The notes: generated by a model not told the origin, from the sequence alone. DNA of 64,000 bases from Candidatus Omnitrophota bacterium (GCA_030692045.1 JAUYCX010000035.1:1-64000); one strand, 5' to 3'. Numbered from the stretch's first letter, positions 35,596 through 46,977 are shown. A program made the numbers and translations.

Positions 35596-37686
35596 ATGTC
35601 TCGCGAAGTTTCCTTAGAAAAAATAAGAAATATCGGCATCGTTGCTCACATTGATGCGGGTAAAACTACAACCACAGAAAGAATATTATTTTTTACCAGA
35701 AGAATACATCGTATTGGTGAAGTTGATGAAGGTACTGCCACAATGGATTGGATGCCTGAGGAGCAACGTCGTGGTATTACAATCACCGCTGCCAATACTA
35801 CCTGTTATTGGGAAGATTGTAAAATTAATATTATTGATACGCCTGGCCACGTAGATTTTACAGTAGAGGTGGAGCGCTCTTTAAAGGTCTTAGACGGGTG
35901 TGTAGTGGTTTTTTGCGCTGTAGGCCAAGTTGAACCTCAAACAGAGACTGTTTGGCGTCAGGCAGATAGATACAATGTTCCACGCTTGGCATTTGTCAAC
36001 AAGATGGATAGAATTGGCGCAAACTTTAATGAATGTGTTAAGCAAATTGTCACTCGTTTAGGCGCGCAGGCGCATCCCATACAATTACCCGTTGGCAGTG
36101 AAGATAATTTTAAAGGTATTATTGATTTGATTGAAGGTAAATTAATCACCTACGAAGACAGTTTAGGTTTAGAGATATTAAAGCAAGAAATACCAGATGA
36201 GCTTAAGGCAGATTTCTTAAAAACGCGCAATTCATTGATTGAAAGAACTGCTGAATTAGACAACGAAATTATGGATAAATTTATCCATAATCAAGATATC
36301 ACAACCCAAGATTTGAAGCAGGCAATTAGAAGAATAACTATCAAAGAGCATTTTGTACCTATTCTTTGCGGTTCTTCTCTAAAGAATAAGGGTATTCAAC
36401 CTTTATTAGATGCAATTTGCGATTATTTGCCTTCACCTGTGAATTTGCCGCCTATTAAAGGTATTGATCCTCTTACAAGCGAATACGAGGAGAGAATTGC
36501 TTCTGATGATGCGCCTTTTTGCGCCCTCTGTTTTAAGGTAGCCACAGACCCTTATGTAGGAAAACTTTTTTATTTACGGATATATTCCGGCGTATTAACT
36601 TCTGGAAGTTATGTTTATAATGCAACAAAGCGTTCAAAAGAAAGGATAAATAAGATTGTGCGCATGCATGCTAACCGTCAAGAAATTATCGAGGAGGCAA
36701 ATACCGGAGAGATTGTGGCGGTGGTGGGTTTAAAGGACACAAAAACTGGGGAAACACTTTGTGATGAGACAACGCCCATTATTTTAGAACAAATGCGTCT
36801 GCCCGAACCAGTTATTTCCATGGCAATTGAACCCAAAACCAAGGTTGATCAGGAGAAGTTAGGTTTATCTCTAAGAAAATTTGCCGATGAAGACCCTTCT
36901 TTTAAGGTTAGTTATAATTCTGAAACTGGCGAGACAATAGTTTCTGGAATGGGAGAGCTGCATTTGGAGGTTATTGTAGCTAGGATGCTTCGGGAGTTTA
37001 ATGTAGGGGCAAATGTGGGTAAACCACAGGTTGCCTATAAGGAAACAATTACTAAGAAGATAACTACTGTGGGCAAATTTATTCAGCAAACCGGCGGCCA
37101 CGGTCAATATGGACATGTGATTATTGAAATGGAACCATCAGAAGAACCAAATAAAGGTATAGTGTTTATTGAGCGAATAAAAGGTGGAGTTATCCCTCGT
37201 GAATTTATTCCAGCAGTAAAACAGGGAATTCTTTTGGCGGCGAAGAGTGGATTGCTCGCAGGTTTTCCAGTAACGGATGTAACCGTTACTTTAGTTGACG
37301 GCTCATACCATGAGGTTGATTCATCTGAGCTTGCCTTTCAGATGGCCGCCTCTATTGCTTTTAACGAAGGGCTCAAGAAAGCGAAATCAATTTTCTTAGA
37401 GCCAATTATGGATGTGGAGGTAGTAGTGCCAGAAGAATATATGGGTGTGGTTATCGCTGATTTAAATACCCGCCGGGCAAAGGTAAGTTCTTTAGGCAAG
37501 AGAACAAATGCTCGTGTGATACGTTGCTTTGTCCCTTTAGCAGAGGTGTTTGGATACGCAACGGCGCTGCGTTCTTTAACTCAAGGCAGAGCCTCCTATA
37601 CAATGGAGCCCTCTTATTATACAGAGGTGCCTTCACATATAGCTGAAAAAATTGTGGGTAGCTCCACAATTTCTACTCGACGCTAA
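35596..37686 (+). CDS. fusA: elongation factor G
   Basis: 696 residues from ATG 35596 ([20 protein letters not shown]); an upstream in-frame ATG at 35584 overlaps rpsG and is less likely. G1 [10 protein letters not shown], switch [10 protein letters not shown] and G4 NKMDRIG are present, with all five EF-G domains. Translocase GTPase of the str operon (rpsL-rpsG-fusA-tuf). Confidence 0.97.
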   Translation: MSREVSLEKIRNIGIVAHIDAGKTTTTERILFFTRRIHRIGEVDEGTATMDWMPEEQRRGITITAANTTCYWEDCKINIIDTPGHVDFTVEVERSLKVLDGCVVVFCAVGQVEPQTETVWRQADRYNVPRLAFVNKMDRIGANFNECVKQIVTRLGAQAHPIQLPVGSEDNFKGIIDLIEGKLITYEDSLGLEILKQEIPDELKADFLKTRNSLIERTAELDNEIMDKFIHNQDITTQDLKQAIRRITIKEHFVPILCGSSLKNKGIQPLLDAICDYLPSPVNLPPIKGIDPLTSEYEERIASDDAPFCALCFKVATDPYVGKLFYLRIYSGVLTSGSYVYNATKRSKERINKIVRMHANRQEIIEEANTGEIVAVVGLKDTKTGETLCDETTPIILEQMRLPEPVISMAIEPKTKVDQEKLGLSLRKFADEDPSFKVSYNSETGETIVSGMGELHLEVIVARMLREFNVGANVGKPQVAYKETITKKITTVGKFIQQTGGHGQYGHVIIEMEPSEEPNKGIVFIERIKGGVIPREFIPAVKQGILLAAKSGLLAGFPVTDVTVTLVDGSYHEVDSSELAFQMAASIAFNEGLKKAKSIFLEPIMDVEVVVPEEYMGVVIADLNTRRAKVSSLGKRTNARVIRCFVPLAEVFGYATALRSLTQGRASYTMEPSYYTEVPSHIAEKIVGSSTISTRR

Positions 37687-37737
37687 TTTGTTGAGTATGC
37701 AAGTGGTAAATTAGCACTGTTAACTTAAAAATGAATC

Positions 37738-37888
37738 TAAATCCGAATATCGAATATCGAAATACGAAACAATGTTTAAATTTTCTAAATCCAAATGTTC
37801 TAAACCAGCATTTTTTACATCTGTTTTGGACATTTGAAGATTCAGATTTCGGATTTGTTTCGAAATTCGAATTTCGTGCTTCGGATTT
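37738..37888. repeat. long imperfect inverted repeat between fusA and tuf
   Basis: AAATCCGAATATCGAATATCGAAA... (37738-37771) pairs imperfectly with the strand at 37853-37888 (...TTCGAATTTCGTGCTTCGG ATTT). An inner arm CCAAATGTTCTAAACCAG pairs with CTGTTTTGGACATTTG. Together they form a ~150-bp hairpin rich in TTCGAATTTCG-like units. Its sequence is unrelated to elements A-G. The remaining ~90 bp of the 244-bp gap hold the tuf ribosome binding site AAGGGGGG. Confidence 0.7.
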
Positions 37889-37930
37889 AATCGATTGGTT
37901 AACAGAAACCGTATTAAGGGGGGTGTAAAA

Positions 37931-39133
37931 ATGGCAAAAGAAAAGTTTGTAAGGTCAAAAACGCATGTCAATGTGGGTACAATTGGCCATGTTGACCATG
38001 GAAAGACGACGCTTTCTTCTGCTATCACTTTAGTTTTAAATAAAAGGGGATTAGCAGAGGCAAGACCATACGATACAATTGACAATGCGCCTGAAGAAAA
38101 AGAGCGCGGAGTAACAATTAATATCTCGCATATCGAGTATCAAACTGAAACGCGTCACTATGCACATATTGACTGCCCAGGACATGCTGACTACATCAAG
38201 AATATGATTACTGGTGCTGCCCAGATGGACGGTGCCATTCTCGTGGTTTCAGCAGCTGACGGTCCAATGCCTCAAACCAGAGAGCATATCTTATTAGCTA
38301 GGCAAGTTAATGTTCCAGAAATTGTTGTGTTTATGAACAAGGTGGATATGGTTGAGGATAAAGAATTGTTGGACTTAGTGGAATTGGAGGTTAGGGATCT
38401 CTTAATTAAATACAAGTTTCCAGGAGATAAAACTCCTATAATTAAAGGCAGTGCTTTAAATGCAATGAACTGCGCCTGCGGAAAAGATGAATGTCCTCAC
38501 TGTAGACCTATCATTGATTTGATGAAGGCAGTGGATGAGTTTATTCCTGCTCCCAAAAGAGATTTGGAAAAACCATTCCAGATGGCAGTTGAGGATGTTT
38601 TCTCTATCTCAGGTCGAGGGACAGTGGGTACTGGCAGGATTGAACGCGGTCGTGTTAAAGTTGGAGAAGAAGTGGATATTGTAGGTTTGAGGCCTGACAT
38701 CAGAAAATCAGTGGTTACAGGAATTGAAATGTTTAGAAAGCTTTTAGATGAAGGCTTGGCCGGAGATAATGTGGGTATCCTTTTACGAGGCATTGAAAAG
38801 GACGATTTAGAGCGCGGAATGGTTTTGGCAGCTCCAGGTACAATGATGCCACATACCCATTTCAAAGCCCAGGTTTATGTTTTAACCAAAGAAGAGGGCG
38901 GAAGACACACGCCATTTTTCTCAGGATACAGACCCCAGTTTTATTTTAGGACCACAGATGTTACTGGCACAGCCAAATTGCCAAAAGGCGCAGAAATGAT
39001 AATGCCTGGTGACAGTGCGGAGCTAGAAATTGAGTTAATAGTTCCTGTGGCTATGGATAAAGAATCGCGTTTTGCCATCCGCGAAGGCGGCCACACAGTG
39101 GGTGCAGGCGTTGTGTCTGAGGTAATTAAATAG
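37931..39133 (+). CDS. tuf: elongation factor Tu
   Basis: 400 residues from ATG 37931, after [27 protein letters not shown] and NKVD GTPase motifs are present, then beta-barrel domains 2 and 3. An insertion near residues 179-190 carries four cysteines in [11 protein letters not shown], at the end of the G domain, arranged like a zinc knuckle. Delivers aminoacyl-tRNA to the ribosome. Confidence 0.98.
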   Translation: MAKEKFVRSKTHVNVGTIGHVDHGKTTLSSAITLVLNKRGLAEARPYDTIDNAPEEKERGVTINISHIEYQTETRHYAHIDCPGHADYIKNMITGAAQMDGAILVVSAADGPMPQTREHILLARQVNVPEIVVFMNKVDMVEDKELLDLVELEVRDLLIKYKFPGDKTPIIKGSALNAMNCACGKDECPHCRPIIDLMKAVDEFIPAPKRDLEKPFQMAVEDVFSISGRGTVGTGRIERGRVKVGEEVDIVGLRPDIRKSVVTGIEMFRKLLDEGLAGDNVGILLRGIEKDDLERGMVLAAPGTMMPHTHFKAQVYVLTKEEGGRHTPFFSGYRPQFYFRTTDVTGTAKLPKGAEMIMPGDSAELEIELIVPVAMDKESRFAIREGGHTVGAGVVSEVIK

Positions 39134-39168
39134 GCTAATAACGCCATACACTATACAATGTTAATACA

Positions 39169-39474
39169 ATGGCTATGCAAAAGATAAGAATAAAACTTAA
39201 GGGTTATGACCATCGTTTACTGGATCAATCAGCTTTGGAAATTGTTGAAACTGCTAAGCGTACCGGTGCCAAGGTAGCAGGACCAATTCCCTTGCCCACT
39301 AAGAAAGAAATTTATACGGTTTTGCGTTCTCCTGTAATTGATAAGAAATCTCGTGAGCAATTTCAACTGGCAACGCATAAGCGGATTTTGGAATTGATTG
39401 AACCAACATCTAAGACAATCGATGCACTTCGCAAGTTAAATCTTCCTGCAGGTGTGGATGTTGAAATAAAGTAA
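39169..39474 (+). CDS. rpsJ: 30S ribosomal protein S10
   Basis: 101 residues (or 99 from the second ATG). [17 protein letters not shown] and the [12 protein letters not shown] region are typical. Also acts in antitermination with NusB. First gene of the S10 block. Confidence 0.97.
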   Translation: MAMQKIRIKLKGYDHRLLDQSALEIVETAKRTGAKVAGPIPLPTKKEIYTVLRSPVIDKKSREQFQLATHKRILELIEPTSKTIDALRKLNLPAGVDVEIK

Positions 39475-39508
39475 AAAGTAAAAAGGAATAAGTAAAAAGT
39501 AGAAAGCT
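39472..39508 (+). repeat. AAAAAGTAAAAAG-type simple repeat
   Basis: Imperfect tandem units of GTAAAAA(G) between rpsJ and rplC. A similar run occurs at 51006-51030 before rpsM. Purine-rich; no gene. Confidence 0.5.
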
Positions 39509-39524
39509 TTTACTTTGAATTGCT

Positions 39525-40208
39525 ATGGTGGGTTTATTAGGAAAAAAAATAGGTATGACACAAATCTTTGATAGCGACGCAAGAGTTGTTGCGTTAACTG
39601 CTATTGAGGCGGGCCCTTGTTTTGTTTTAGAGACTAAAAAAAGCACCCCCCAAAAAATCAAATTGGGTTTTTCCCCAATTAAAGAAACTAAACTAAAAAA
39701 ACCAGAGCTAGGATTTTTTAAGAAGATAAATGTTGCCCCTTTAAGATTTATTCGCGAAATACCTTTTAATGAGACAAAGGATTATAAGGTAGGAGAGGAA
39801 GTAAAAGTTGATATTTTTAATTCGGGAGATTTTGTAGATGTTACTGGCATTTCTATTGGCAAGGGTTTTCAAGGTGGTATGAAACGCTGGCATTGGAAAG
39901 GTGGTCCTCAAACCCATGGCTCAACGTCCAAACGTCGGGTGGGTTCTATAGGTTCTAGTACTACACCTGGCCGTGTCTATAAAGGCCACCATATGCCTGG
40001 GCATATGGGCTTTGATAGGGTAACTGTGCAAAACCTAAAAGTTGTTAAGGTGGATTTAGAGCATAACCTTTTATTGTTAAAAGGTGCTGTTCCTGGACAT
40101 AAAAATAGCTTTTTAATCATAAAAAAGTCAAAGAAAAAAGTCAATAAGTCAATAGTTGTAGATAAACCTAAGGAAGAAACTAAACAAGAACCTAAGGAAA
40201 AGAAATAG
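39525..40208 (+). CDS. rplC: 50S ribosomal protein L3
   Basis: 227 residues. MVGLLGKKIGMTQIF start; the peptidyl-transferase-centre loop GSIGSSTTPGRVYKGHHMPGH is conserved. A Lys/Glu-rich C-terminal tail of about 25 residues exceeds the usual length. Confidence 0.96.
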   Translation: MVGLLGKKIGMTQIFDSDARVVALTAIEAGPCFVLETKKSTPQKIKLGFSPIKETKLKKPELGFFKKINVAPLRFIREIPFNETKDYKVGEEVKVDIFNSGDFVDVTGISIGKGFQGGMKRWHWKGGPQTHGSTSKRRVGSIGSSTTPGRVYKGHHMPGHMGFDRVTVQNLKVVKVDLEHNLLLLKGAVPGHKNSFLIIKKSKKKVNKSIVVDKPKEETKQEPKEKK

Positions 40209-40221
40209 CCACAAAAGATAA

Positions 40222-40860
40222 ATGCCTAATTTAGCAGTTTTGAATAATCAAGGGAAAGAAATTGAAAAGTTAGAGTTACCCGCAGCCATTTTTGACGGCG
40301 AGGTTAATAAAAAGCTTTTGCATCAGGCGGTAATAATGTATCAGGCTAACTTAAGAGCGGGAACCGCCTCCACAAAAACGAGGGGCGAGGTTTCTGGCGG
40401 CGGCAAAAAACCCTGGCGCCAAAAAGGTACAGGACGTGCACGGGCCGGTTCAATTCGTTCGCCTCTTTGGAGGCATGGAGGGGTGGTATTTGGTCCGCAC
40501 CCGCGTGATTTTGGAAATAAGTTATCTCAAAGAATTAGACTGTTAGCCTTAAAATCTAGCCTGAACGACAAAGTTAATTCAGGTAATTTAAAGTTAATTG
40601 AGGAAATAAGACTGGATAAACCAAAAACCAAAGAATTTTCTAAACTCCTTTCTGTTTTAAATATCCACGAAGACACATTGGCTATTGTGGAAAGTCAAGA
40701 TAAAAATTTCTCTCAAGCTTCAAGGAATATTCCTTTTTTTATTTCTAAACCAGCAACAGATGTTAATGCCCTGGATGTTTTAAGACACAAAAATTTGCTT
40801 ATTACCAAGAGTGGTTTAAAGGTCTTGATAAATCGGTTCAAGTTAAAAGATGGAAAATAG
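40222..40860 (+). CDS. rplD: 50S ribosomal protein L4
   Basis: 212 residues. The exit-tunnel loop GEVSGGGKKPWRQKGTGRARAGSIRSPLWRHGG is present at about 54-86. In some bacteria L4 represses the S10 operon. Overlaps rplW by 11 bp. Confidence 0.96.
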   Translation: MPNLAVLNNQGKEIEKLELPAAIFDGEVNKKLLHQAVIMYQANLRAGTASTKTRGEVSGGGKKPWRQKGTGRARAGSIRSPLWRHGGVVFGPHPRDFGNKLSQRIRLLALKSSLNDKVNSGNLKLIEEIRLDKPKTKEFSKLLSVLNIHEDTLAIVESQDKNFSQASRNIPFFISKPATDVNALDVLRHKNLLITKSGLKVLINRFKLKDGK

Positions 40861-41128
40861 TTTTGATATCGTCAAGAATTTAGTGCGCACAGAAAAAGGC
40901 ACTCAAGCAGAGCCAAGAGGAAAGTATTTGTTTGAGGTGAGCCTTAAAGCAAATAAAATTCAGATTAAAAGGGCAATTGAGTTAATTTACAAGGTTAAGG
41001 TAAAGTCTGTAAATACATTGGTAGTTGTGGGAAAATTACGGCGCGTGCGCCAAGAATTAGGCAGAACTCCTAACTGGAAAAAGGCAGTCGTTACTTTACG
41101 GGAAGGCCAAAAAATTGAGGTAACCTAA
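40850..41128 (+). CDS. rplW: 50S ribosomal protein L23
   Basis: 92 residues. VRTEKGT and [18 protein letters not shown] segments; the extended loop [17 protein letters not shown] contacts 23S rRNA. It forms the docking site for trigger factor and SRP at the tunnel exit. Overlaps rplD (11 bp) and rplB (1 bp). Confidence 0.95.
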   Translation: MENSFDIVKNLVRTEKGTQAEPRGKYLFEVSLKANKIQIKRAIELIYKVKVKSVNTLVVVGKLRRVRQELGRTPNWKKAVVTLREGQKIEVT

Positions 41129-41961
41129 TGGGAATCAAAAAATTTAAACCCACAACTCATTCCTTGCGTTTTACTGAAATTTCTGATTTTCAGGAGATAA
41201 CTAAGGATAAGCCTGAAAAATCTCTACTGGAACCACTTAAAAAAAGTGGCGGTAGAAATGTGTATGGGCGTATTACTACCCGGCATATTGGCGGCGGCCA
41301 CAAGAGAATGTATAGGCTGATAGATTTTAAGCGCGATAGAATTGATTCCGAGGCAAAGGTATTGGCAATTGAATATGATCCTAATCGCACATCCCGTATT
41401 GCCTTAATTGAATATCCTGATAAGACAAAAAATTATATTTTAGCCCCAGCAGATTTAAAAGTAGGCGAAAGCGTAGTAAGCAGTTTACTTCCTGCGACCG
41501 AAATTAAACTGGGCAACTGTTTGTCTTTGCGTTTTATTCCCTCTGGGGTTGCAATCCATAATTTGGAATTGGTTAAAGGTCGTGGCGGACAAATTGTAAG
41601 AAGCGCTGGCACATCTGCAAGGATTTTGGCCAAAGAAGGCGAATTTGCGCAGGTTAGACTTCCTTCAGGAGAGGTGCGTTTAATGCATTTGGATTGCCGC
41701 GCAACTGTCGGGGTTGTAGGAAATGTTGACCATGGGGCAATTGTTTTGGGAAAAGCTGGGAGGTCTCGTTGGTTAGGCAGGCGTCCAAATGTGCGTGGTT
41801 TAGCCATGAATCCTCATGACCATCCGCATGGTGGCGGCGAAGGAAAATCTGGACAAGGAAACCCGCATCCAGTTTCTCCTTGGGGAATGCCCACAAAAGG
41901 TTATAAGACACGCAAGGGTTATAAATATTCTGATAGATTTATTGTAAAGAGAAGGAAATGA
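41128..41961 (+). CDS. rplB: 50S ribosomal protein L2
   Basis: 277 residues with the C-terminal signature [20 protein letters not shown], including the conserved histidines near the peptidyl-transferase centre. Overlaps rplW by one base. Confidence 0.98.
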   Translation: MGIKKFKPTTHSLRFTEISDFQEITKDKPEKSLLEPLKKSGGRNVYGRITTRHIGGGHKRMYRLIDFKRDRIDSEAKVLAIEYDPNRTSRIALIEYPDKTKNYILAPADLKVGESVVSSLLPATEIKLGNCLSLRFIPSGVAIHNLELVKGRGGQIVRSAGTSARILAKEGEFAQVRLPSGEVRLMHLDCRATVGVVGNVDHGAIVLGKAGRSRWLGRRPNVRGLAMNPHDHPHGGGEGKSGQGNPHPVSPWGMPTKGYKTRKGYKYSDRFIVKRRK

Positions 41962-41962
41962 A

Positions 41963-42250
41963 ATGCCGCGCTCAATAAAAAAAGGACCATTTGTTGCACC
42001 AGATTTAATCGCCAAGATAGAGAAGATGCGCTCTTTAGGTCAAAAACAACCAATTAAGACTTGGTCAAGAAGCTCAACGGTAATTCCGGATTTTGTAGGA
42101 TTTACAATTGCAGTTCATGACGGCAGAAAGCATGTGCCAATTTTTATCACAGAAAATATGGTTGGCCATAAATTGGGTGAGTTCGCAGCTACAAGAATTT
42201 TTAGAAAACACAGCGGAGTTAAGGCAAAAAAGGCTGCTGAAAAGACATGA
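41963..42250 (+). CDS. rpsS: 30S ribosomal protein S19
   Basis: 95 residues; [18 protein letters not shown] and the [17 protein letters not shown] motif. One base after rplB, overlaps rplV by 4 bp. Confidence 0.97.
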   Translation: MPRSIKKGPFVAPDLIAKIEKMRSLGQKQPIKTWSRSSTVIPDFVGFTIAVHDGRKHVPIFITENMVGHKLGEFAATRIFRKHSGVKAKKAAEKT

Positions 42251-42594
42251 TCGCTAAAGCAAGAGGAAAATTTTTAAGGCTTTCAGCAACTAAGGTTAGG
42301 CAAGTTATTGATTTGATTCGTGGCTATGATTGTAATGCTGCATTGGCAATTCTAACCAACATTAATAAAAGGCCAAAAGAACAGATTATAAAGATTTTAA
42401 AATCTGCCATGGCTAATGCCAAGCAAAAAGGGTTAAAGCCAGAGGATTTATATATCTCTAAAATTGTGTCGGATAATGGTCCTTCTTGGAAGAGATTTAA
42501 AGCCGCAGCATTTGGCAGAGCAACGCCAATTTTAAAACGCACTTCGCATCTGACAATAGAGTTAGAGTTAAAGCAGAATTTTTCTAAAGCTTAA
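42247..42594 (+). CDS. rplV: 50S ribosomal protein L22
   Basis: 115 residues; the tunnel-lining hairpin [22 protein letters not shown] is conserved. ATGA overlap with rpsS. Confidence 0.97.
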   Translation: MIAKARGKFLRLSATKVRQVIDLIRGYDCNAALAILTNINKRPKEQIIKILKSAMANAKQKGLKPEDLYISKIVSDNGPSWKRFKAAAFGRATPILKRTSHLTIELELKQNFSKA

Positions 42595-42625
42595 TTTTTG
42601 AAAGGTTTTTAGATAAGGAGAAAAA

Positions 42626-43288
42626 GTGGGTCAAAAGGTAAGCCCTTTAATCTTAAGGATTGGAATTATTAAGAATTGGCACAGCCTTTGGTATGGCCAT
42701 AAGAAGGATTTTGCTGATTTTATTCAGGAAGATTTAAAGATACGTAATTTTATAAAAAAGAAATTTTTACAAGCCGCAATTTCAAAAATAGTAATTGAGC
42801 GATTGGTAAATCAAATCAGGGTTAAGATTTTTTCAGCTCGGCCAGGCCTTATAATTGGAAGACACGGTGCGGACATTGAAAGACTTAGAGAGGATTTAAG
42901 AAATATTACTAACAAAGAACTGGTGATTGACATTGAAGAGGTTAAAGAGCCATCCCTTGAGGCGCAGTTGGTTGCAGAGAATATTACCTTTCAATTAGAA
43001 AAAAGAATTGCCTTCAGGCGCGCAATGAAAAGGGCAATTGAACAGACAATGTCAGGCGGGGGAAAGGGAATTAAGATTGTTTGTTCCGGCAGGTTAGGCG
43101 GGGCTGAGATGTCTCGTCAGGAATCTTATCGGGTAGGAAAAGTTCCGCTGCATACCTTCAGGGCAGATATCGATTACGGTTTTGCTGAAGCCTTGACAAC
43201 TTACGGCCTTATTGGTGTAAAGGTTTGGATTTATAGGGGAGATATTATATCAGAGAAAAAGAATGTTTCTGCGGTTAAGAAAATTTAA
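42626..43288 (+). CDS. rpsC: 30S ribosomal protein S3
   Basis: 220 residues with a GTG start (GTGGGTCAAAAGG) preceded by AAGGAG at 42616-42621. KH domain with [10 protein letters not shown], and the [23 protein letters not shown] block. Helicase-like function at the mRNA entry site. Confidence 0.96.
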   Translation: MGQKVSPLILRIGIIKNWHSLWYGHKKDFADFIQEDLKIRNFIKKKFLQAAISKIVIERLVNQIRVKIFSARPGLIIGRHGADIERLREDLRNITNKELVIDIEEVKEPSLEAQLVAENITFQLEKRIAFRRAMKRAIEQTMSGGGKGIKIVCSGRLGGAEMSRQESYRVGKVPLHTFRADIDYGFAEALTTYGLIGVKVWIYRGDIISEKKNVSAVKKI

Positions 43289-43305
43289 GCCAAGGAGTCA
43301 AAGTA

Positions 43306-43722
43306 ATGGCAATGATGCCAAAGAGAGTAAAGTATCGTAAGGCACAACGAGGTTCGCGTTCTGGTATCGCAACCCGAGGCAATGAACTTAATTTTGGAGA
43401 GTTTGGATTAAAAGCTTTGGAAAATGCCTGGATAAAAAACAGTCAGATTGAGGCAGCGCGTGTGGTTCTAACCAGGCGCCTTAGACAAGGCGGAAAACTC
43501 TGGATTAGAATTTTTCCTGATAAGCCAGTAACTAAAAAGCCGGCTGAAACCAGAATGGGCAAGGGTAAAGGTGATTTAGACCATTGGGTAAGTGTAGTAA
43601 GAAGAGGAAGAATACTTTTTGAATTATTAGGAGTGCCTGAGGAACTTGCGCGTCAGGTTTTTCGCTTGGCTGCTTATAAGTTGCCCATAAAGACAAAATT
43701 TGTTTCGCGCCTGCATTCATAA
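43306..43722 (+). CDS. rplP: 50S ribosomal protein L16
   Basis: 138 residues; [13 protein letters not shown] and [13 protein letters not shown] motifs. The real start could be the third ATG (MPKRVK), since the family usually begins ML(M/V)PKR. AAGGAGT lies upstream. Confidence 0.96.
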   Translation: MAMMPKRVKYRKAQRGSRSGIATRGNELNFGEFGLKALENAWIKNSQIEAARVVLTRRLRQGGKLWIRIFPDKPVTKKPAETRMGKGKGDLDHWVSVVRRGRILFELLGVPEELARQVFRLAAYKLPIKTKFVSRLHS

Positions 43723-43727
43723 AACAG

Positions 43728-43928
43728 ATGGCTAAGATAAATGAACTAAGAGATTTAAGTAGTGAAGAATTAAGTCAGAAGTTAAAAGCTTTTAAAGAGG
43801 AGTTATTTAACCTTAATTATCAAAGAAAATTTGGCAGGGTAGAAAAACCACATCGCTTTCAGTTATTGAAGAAGGATATTGCCAGAATTAAAACAATTTT
43901 AAAGGAAAAGAAAACCAATGGAGCTTAG
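43728..43928 (+). CDS. rpmC: 50S ribosomal protein L29
   Basis: 66 residues: two long helices with LRDLSSEELSQKLKAFKEEL and the terminal KKDIARIKTILKEKK. Overlaps rpsQ by 11 bp. Confidence 0.96.
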   Translation: MAKINELRDLSSEELSQKLKAFKEELFNLNYQRKFGRVEKPHRFQLLKKDIARIKTILKEKKTNGA

Positions 43929-44184
43929 AAGAGGAAAACGTAAGTTTAGACTAGGTATCGTTGTAAGCGATAAAATGAATAAGACCCGCGTTGTGCGAGT
44001 TGTTAGGCTTTCTCGCCATCCTAAATATTCTCGGATTATAAAAAGTTATATAAAATTTAAGGTTCATGATGAGAAGAATACCTCGAAGACTGGAGATAGA
44101 GTTAGGGTTATGGAAACCAGACCTTTGTCAAAAGAGAAGCATTGGACATTGGTTGAGGTTTTAGGCCAAAGCTCTAAAGGTTAA
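43918..44184 (+). CDS. rpsQ: 30S ribosomal protein S17
   Basis: 88 residues; OB fold with [16 protein letters not shown] and the KVHDEKN loop. Starts in the last codons of rpmC. Confidence 0.96.
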   Translation: MELRRGKRKFRLGIVVSDKMNKTRVVRVVRLSRHPKYSRIIKSYIKFKVHDEKNTSKTGDRVRVMETRPLSKEKHWTLVEVLGQSSKG

Positions 44185-44189
44185 AATTT

Positions 44190-44558
44190 ATGCTTCAGCT
44201 AAAATCAATTTTAGATGTAACAGATAATACAGGTGCTAGGCGCGCCTCATTTATTGGAGTGCTAGGATGCAGGGGGAAGGCAATAGGCGCAATTGGTGAT
44301 ATTATTAGGGTTAGCATTAAAGAGTCAATTCCCAATGCTGTTATAAAAAAAGGAGAAATGTCAAAGGCAGTTATTGTGCGAACTCGCGCTCCCATCAGAA
44401 GGCAGGATGGTTCTTATTTAAGATTTGACGCAAATGCTGTAGTATTAATTGATGACCAACTTAACCCTAAAGGAACCAGGGTTTTTGGGCCAGTCGCTAG
44501 GGAGTTAAGGGATAAGAATTTTATGAAAATTGTTTCTTTAGCACCAGAGGTAATTTAA
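44190..44558 (+). CDS. rplN: 50S ribosomal protein L14
   Basis: 122 residues; [19 protein letters not shown] and [18 protein letters not shown], highly conserved. Binding site for the silencing factor RsfS. Confidence 0.97.
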   Translation: MLQLKSILDVTDNTGARRASFIGVLGCRGKAIGAIGDIIRVSIKESIPNAVIKKGEMSKAVIVRTRAPIRRQDGSYLRFDANAVVLIDDQLNPKGTRVFGPVARELRDKNFMKIVSLAPEVI

Positions 44559-44867
44559 ATGTTGGGCATAAGAAAAGATGATATTGTTTTTGTAACTACT
44601 GGCAAGGATAAAGGCAAGAAGGGGAAGGTTTTAAGGGTTTTGCCAAGTTTAAATAAAGCTATTGTAGAAAATATTAATTTGGTAAAAAAGAATCGCCGCA
44701 AAACTCAACAAGACCAGCAGGCAGGAATTATAGATATCGAATGCCCCATTAGCCTTAGTAATATAATGCTCCTTTGCAAAAGTTGTAATAGGCCTACTCG
44801 CATAGGCGTAAAAATTAACCCAGACGCAAAAGATAGATACTGTAAAAGGTGTAAAACTATAATTTAA
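44559..44867 (+). CDS. rplX: 50S ribosomal protein L24 (zinc-ribbon form)
   Basis: 102 residues directly after the rplN stop. KOW motif VTTGKDKGKKGKVLRV at 12-27. The C-terminal part holds C73/C76 and C95/C98 (LCKSC, YCKRC), a zinc ribbon. Initiates 50S assembly. Confidence 0.96.
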   Translation: MLGIRKDDIVFVTTGKDKGKKGKVLRVLPSLNKAIVENINLVKKNRRKTQQDQQAGIIDIECPISLSNIMLLCKSCNRPTRIGVKINPDAKDRYCKRCKTII

Positions 44868-44868
44868 A

Positions 44869-45408
44869 ATGAAACCCAGATTTTTAGAAAAATATGAGCA
44901 GTTAATCGTTCCAACCGTTAAGGAAAAATTTGGCTTTAAGAATAGCTTGTGGGTTCCCCGTCTAAAAAAGATTGTCGTCAATATGGGTGTAGGCGAAGCG
45001 GTCACCGACATTAAAATTCTTGAAAAAACAATGGAAGAGCTTGCAACAATTACTGGCCAAAAGCCCATTATGCGCCGTGCAAAAAAGGCAATTGCCAATT
45101 TTAAAATTAGAGCGGGTTTACCTATTGGCTGCATGGTTACATTAAGAAAAAATATGATGTATGAATTTCTAGACCGCCTAATTAATGTGGCTTTGCCCAG
45201 AATTAGGGATTTTAATGGAGTGGCTAGAGATTCATTTGATGAAAGCGGTAATTACAGTTTGGGTTTAAAAGAACAAACGATTTTCCCTGAAATTGAATAC
45301 GATAAGATTCAGAGGGCTCAGGGAATGAATGTTACCCTTGTTTTTAACGGAAAAAATAAAGAAGAGACATTTGAGGTTTTACGATTGTTTGGTATGCCCT
45401 TCAAATGA
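44869..45408 (+). CDS. rplE: 50S ribosomal protein L5
   Basis: 179 residues; [32 protein letters not shown] and the FPEIEYDKI block. Binds 5S rRNA. Confidence 0.97.
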   Translation: MKPRFLEKYEQLIVPTVKEKFGFKNSLWVPRLKKIVVNMGVGEAVTDIKILEKTMEELATITGQKPIMRRAKKAIANFKIRAGLPIGCMVTLRKNMMYEFLDRLINVALPRIRDFNGVARDSFDESGNYSLGLKEQTIFPEIEYDKIQRAQGMNVTLVFNGKNKEETFEVLRLFGMPFK

Positions 45409-45424
45409 GCGTATAGGTTACGTA

Positions 45425-45610
45425 ATGGCAAAAAAATCGCAGATTAATCGCTGGCTCAAAAAACAAAAATTCTCAACCAGAAAGCATAACCGTTGCCGTA
45501 GCTGTGGCAGATCAGGCGGGTATCTAAGACGCTTTGGTTTATGTCGGATTTGCTTTAGGGAGTTAGCTTGGAAGGGATTTATTCCGGGCGTTAAAAAAGC
45601 CAGCTGGTAG
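45425..45610 (+). CDS. rpsN: 30S ribosomal protein S14, zinc type (S14Z)
   Basis: 61 residues from ATG 45425 ([14 protein letters not shown]). Cysteines C24/C27 and C40/C43 define the zinc-binding short form. A longer reading frame that starts inside rplE is not supported, because the family starts here. Confidence 0.96.
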   Translation: MAKKSQINRWLKKQKFSTRKHNRCRSCGRSGGYLRRFGLCRICFRELAWKGFIPGVKKASW

Positions 45611-45657
45611 GAAAATTTAGTTATGATAGTCTTTTTTAATGGATAAGAAAGGTTAAA

Positions 45658-46056
45658 ATGTCATTAAGCGACCCGATTGCAAATGGATTAACGATTATCA
45701 GAAACGCCTCTCGAGTGAAAAAAGAGAGCGCAGATATCCCAAGTAGCAAAATGTTTAAGGGTATTTTAGAGATTTTAAAAAATGAAGGCTATATTGATAA
45801 CTATCGCCAGATAGAAGATAAAAAGCAGGGAATTTTGCGCGTCTATTTTAAATTTACCGGCAATAATCAACCAGAGATTACGGGCCTGCGTAGAATTTCC
45901 AAGCCAGGGTCGCGCATTTTTGTTAAGGGCACAAAGCTGCCTAAGGTATTAAATGGTCTGGGAGTTGCCATAATTTCTACTTCCAAAGGAGTATTCTCAG
46001 ACAAACAGGCCAGAGAATTGAAGCTGGGTGGAGAGGTTATTTGTTATATTTGGTAA
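45658..46056 (+). CDS. rpsH: 30S ribosomal protein S8
   Basis: 132 residues; DPIANGLTIIRNASRVKKE and the C-terminal SKGVFSDKQARELKLGGEVICYIW signature. Often autoregulates the spc operon. Confidence 0.97.
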   Translation: MSLSDPIANGLTIIRNASRVKKESADIPSSKMFKGILEILKNEGYIDNYRQIEDKKQGILRVYFKFTGNNQPEITGLRRISKPGSRIFVKGTKLPKVLNGLGVAIISTSKGVFSDKQARELKLGGEVICYIW

Positions 46057-46069
46057 GTGAGGATATTCA

Positions 46070-46609
46070 ATGTCGCGTATAGGTAAAAACCCCATTCTCA
46101 TTCCTGAAAATGTAAAGGTAAATATTGCCGAAAGCCAAGTTATAATTGAAGGTCCAAAAGGTAATCTAATCCAGGCAATTCCTACATATATTAAGGTTGA
46201 GGTTAAGGAAAATTCAATTATTGTTACTCGTTTAAATGAAACCAAACAAACAAAATCTAATCATGGCACAATCAGGGCTTTACTTTTTAATATGGTAAAA
46301 GGTGTGGTTGAGGGTTATCAAAAGGAGTTGGAGATTCAGGGGGTAGGGTTTCGAGCGCAAACTAAAGATAAAATTTTGAATATGCAGTTGGGGTTTACCC
46401 ACCCAGTGAATTTTCCTATTCCCGAAGATATAAAAATATCCACTCCTAAGCCAACCAACATAATTGTGCAGGGTATTGATAAATTTAAAGTGGGAGAAGT
46501 AGCCGCAAACATTAGAAGAGTTTTTCCTCCTGAGCCGTATAAAGGAAAGGGTATTAGATATGTTGGCGAATATGTCAGGAGAAAACAGGGCAAGTCAGTG
46601 ACTAAATAA
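46070..46609 (+). CDS. rplF: 50S ribosomal protein L6
   Basis: 179 residues, two repeated L6 domains; MSRIGKNPI and the C-terminal [22 protein letters not shown] motif. Confidence 0.97.
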   Translation: MSRIGKNPILIPENVKVNIAESQVIIEGPKGNLIQAIPTYIKVEVKENSIIVTRLNETKQTKSNHGTIRALLFNMVKGVVEGYQKELEIQGVGFRAQTKDKILNMQLGFTHPVNFPIPEDIKISTPKPTNIIVQGIDKFKVGEVAANIRRVFPPEPYKGKGIRYVGEYVRRKQGKSVTK

Positions 46610-46614
46610 ATAAA

Positions 46615-46977
46615 ATGGCAAAAAGTAAGTTAAGCTCTAAAATTGGCAGACACAAGAGAATTAGGAAAAAGGTTAGAGGCAATAAAGAAAGACCGCGTTT
46701 ATCTGTTTATCGAAGTCTAAAAAATATTTTCTGCTCGATAATAGACGATTCAATAGGTAAGACTCTTTTATCGGTTTCTACTTTGGATAAGGAACTGCGA
46801 AACACAATTAAATATGGCGGCAATATAAAGGCAGCAAATGCCTTGGGTAGTTTTTTAGCAAAGCAAGCTAAGGCAAAAGGAATAACTAAGGTTTGTTTTG
46901 ACCGTGGAGGATATATTTATCACGGTAGGATTAAGTCATTGGCTGAAGCAGCCAGAAAAGAAGGGTTGGAATTTTGA
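46615..46977 (+). CDS. rplR: 50S ribosomal protein L18
   Basis: 120 residues; [23 protein letters not shown] and the C-terminal [26 protein letters not shown]. Binds 5S rRNA. Its TGA overlaps the rpsE ATG by one base. Confidence 0.97.
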   Translation: MAKSKLSSKIGRHKRIRKKVRGNKERPRLSVYRSLKNIFCSIIDDSIGKTLLSVSTLDKELRNTIKYGGNIKAANALGSFLAKQAKAKGITKVCFDRGGYIYHGRIKSLAEAARKEGLEF

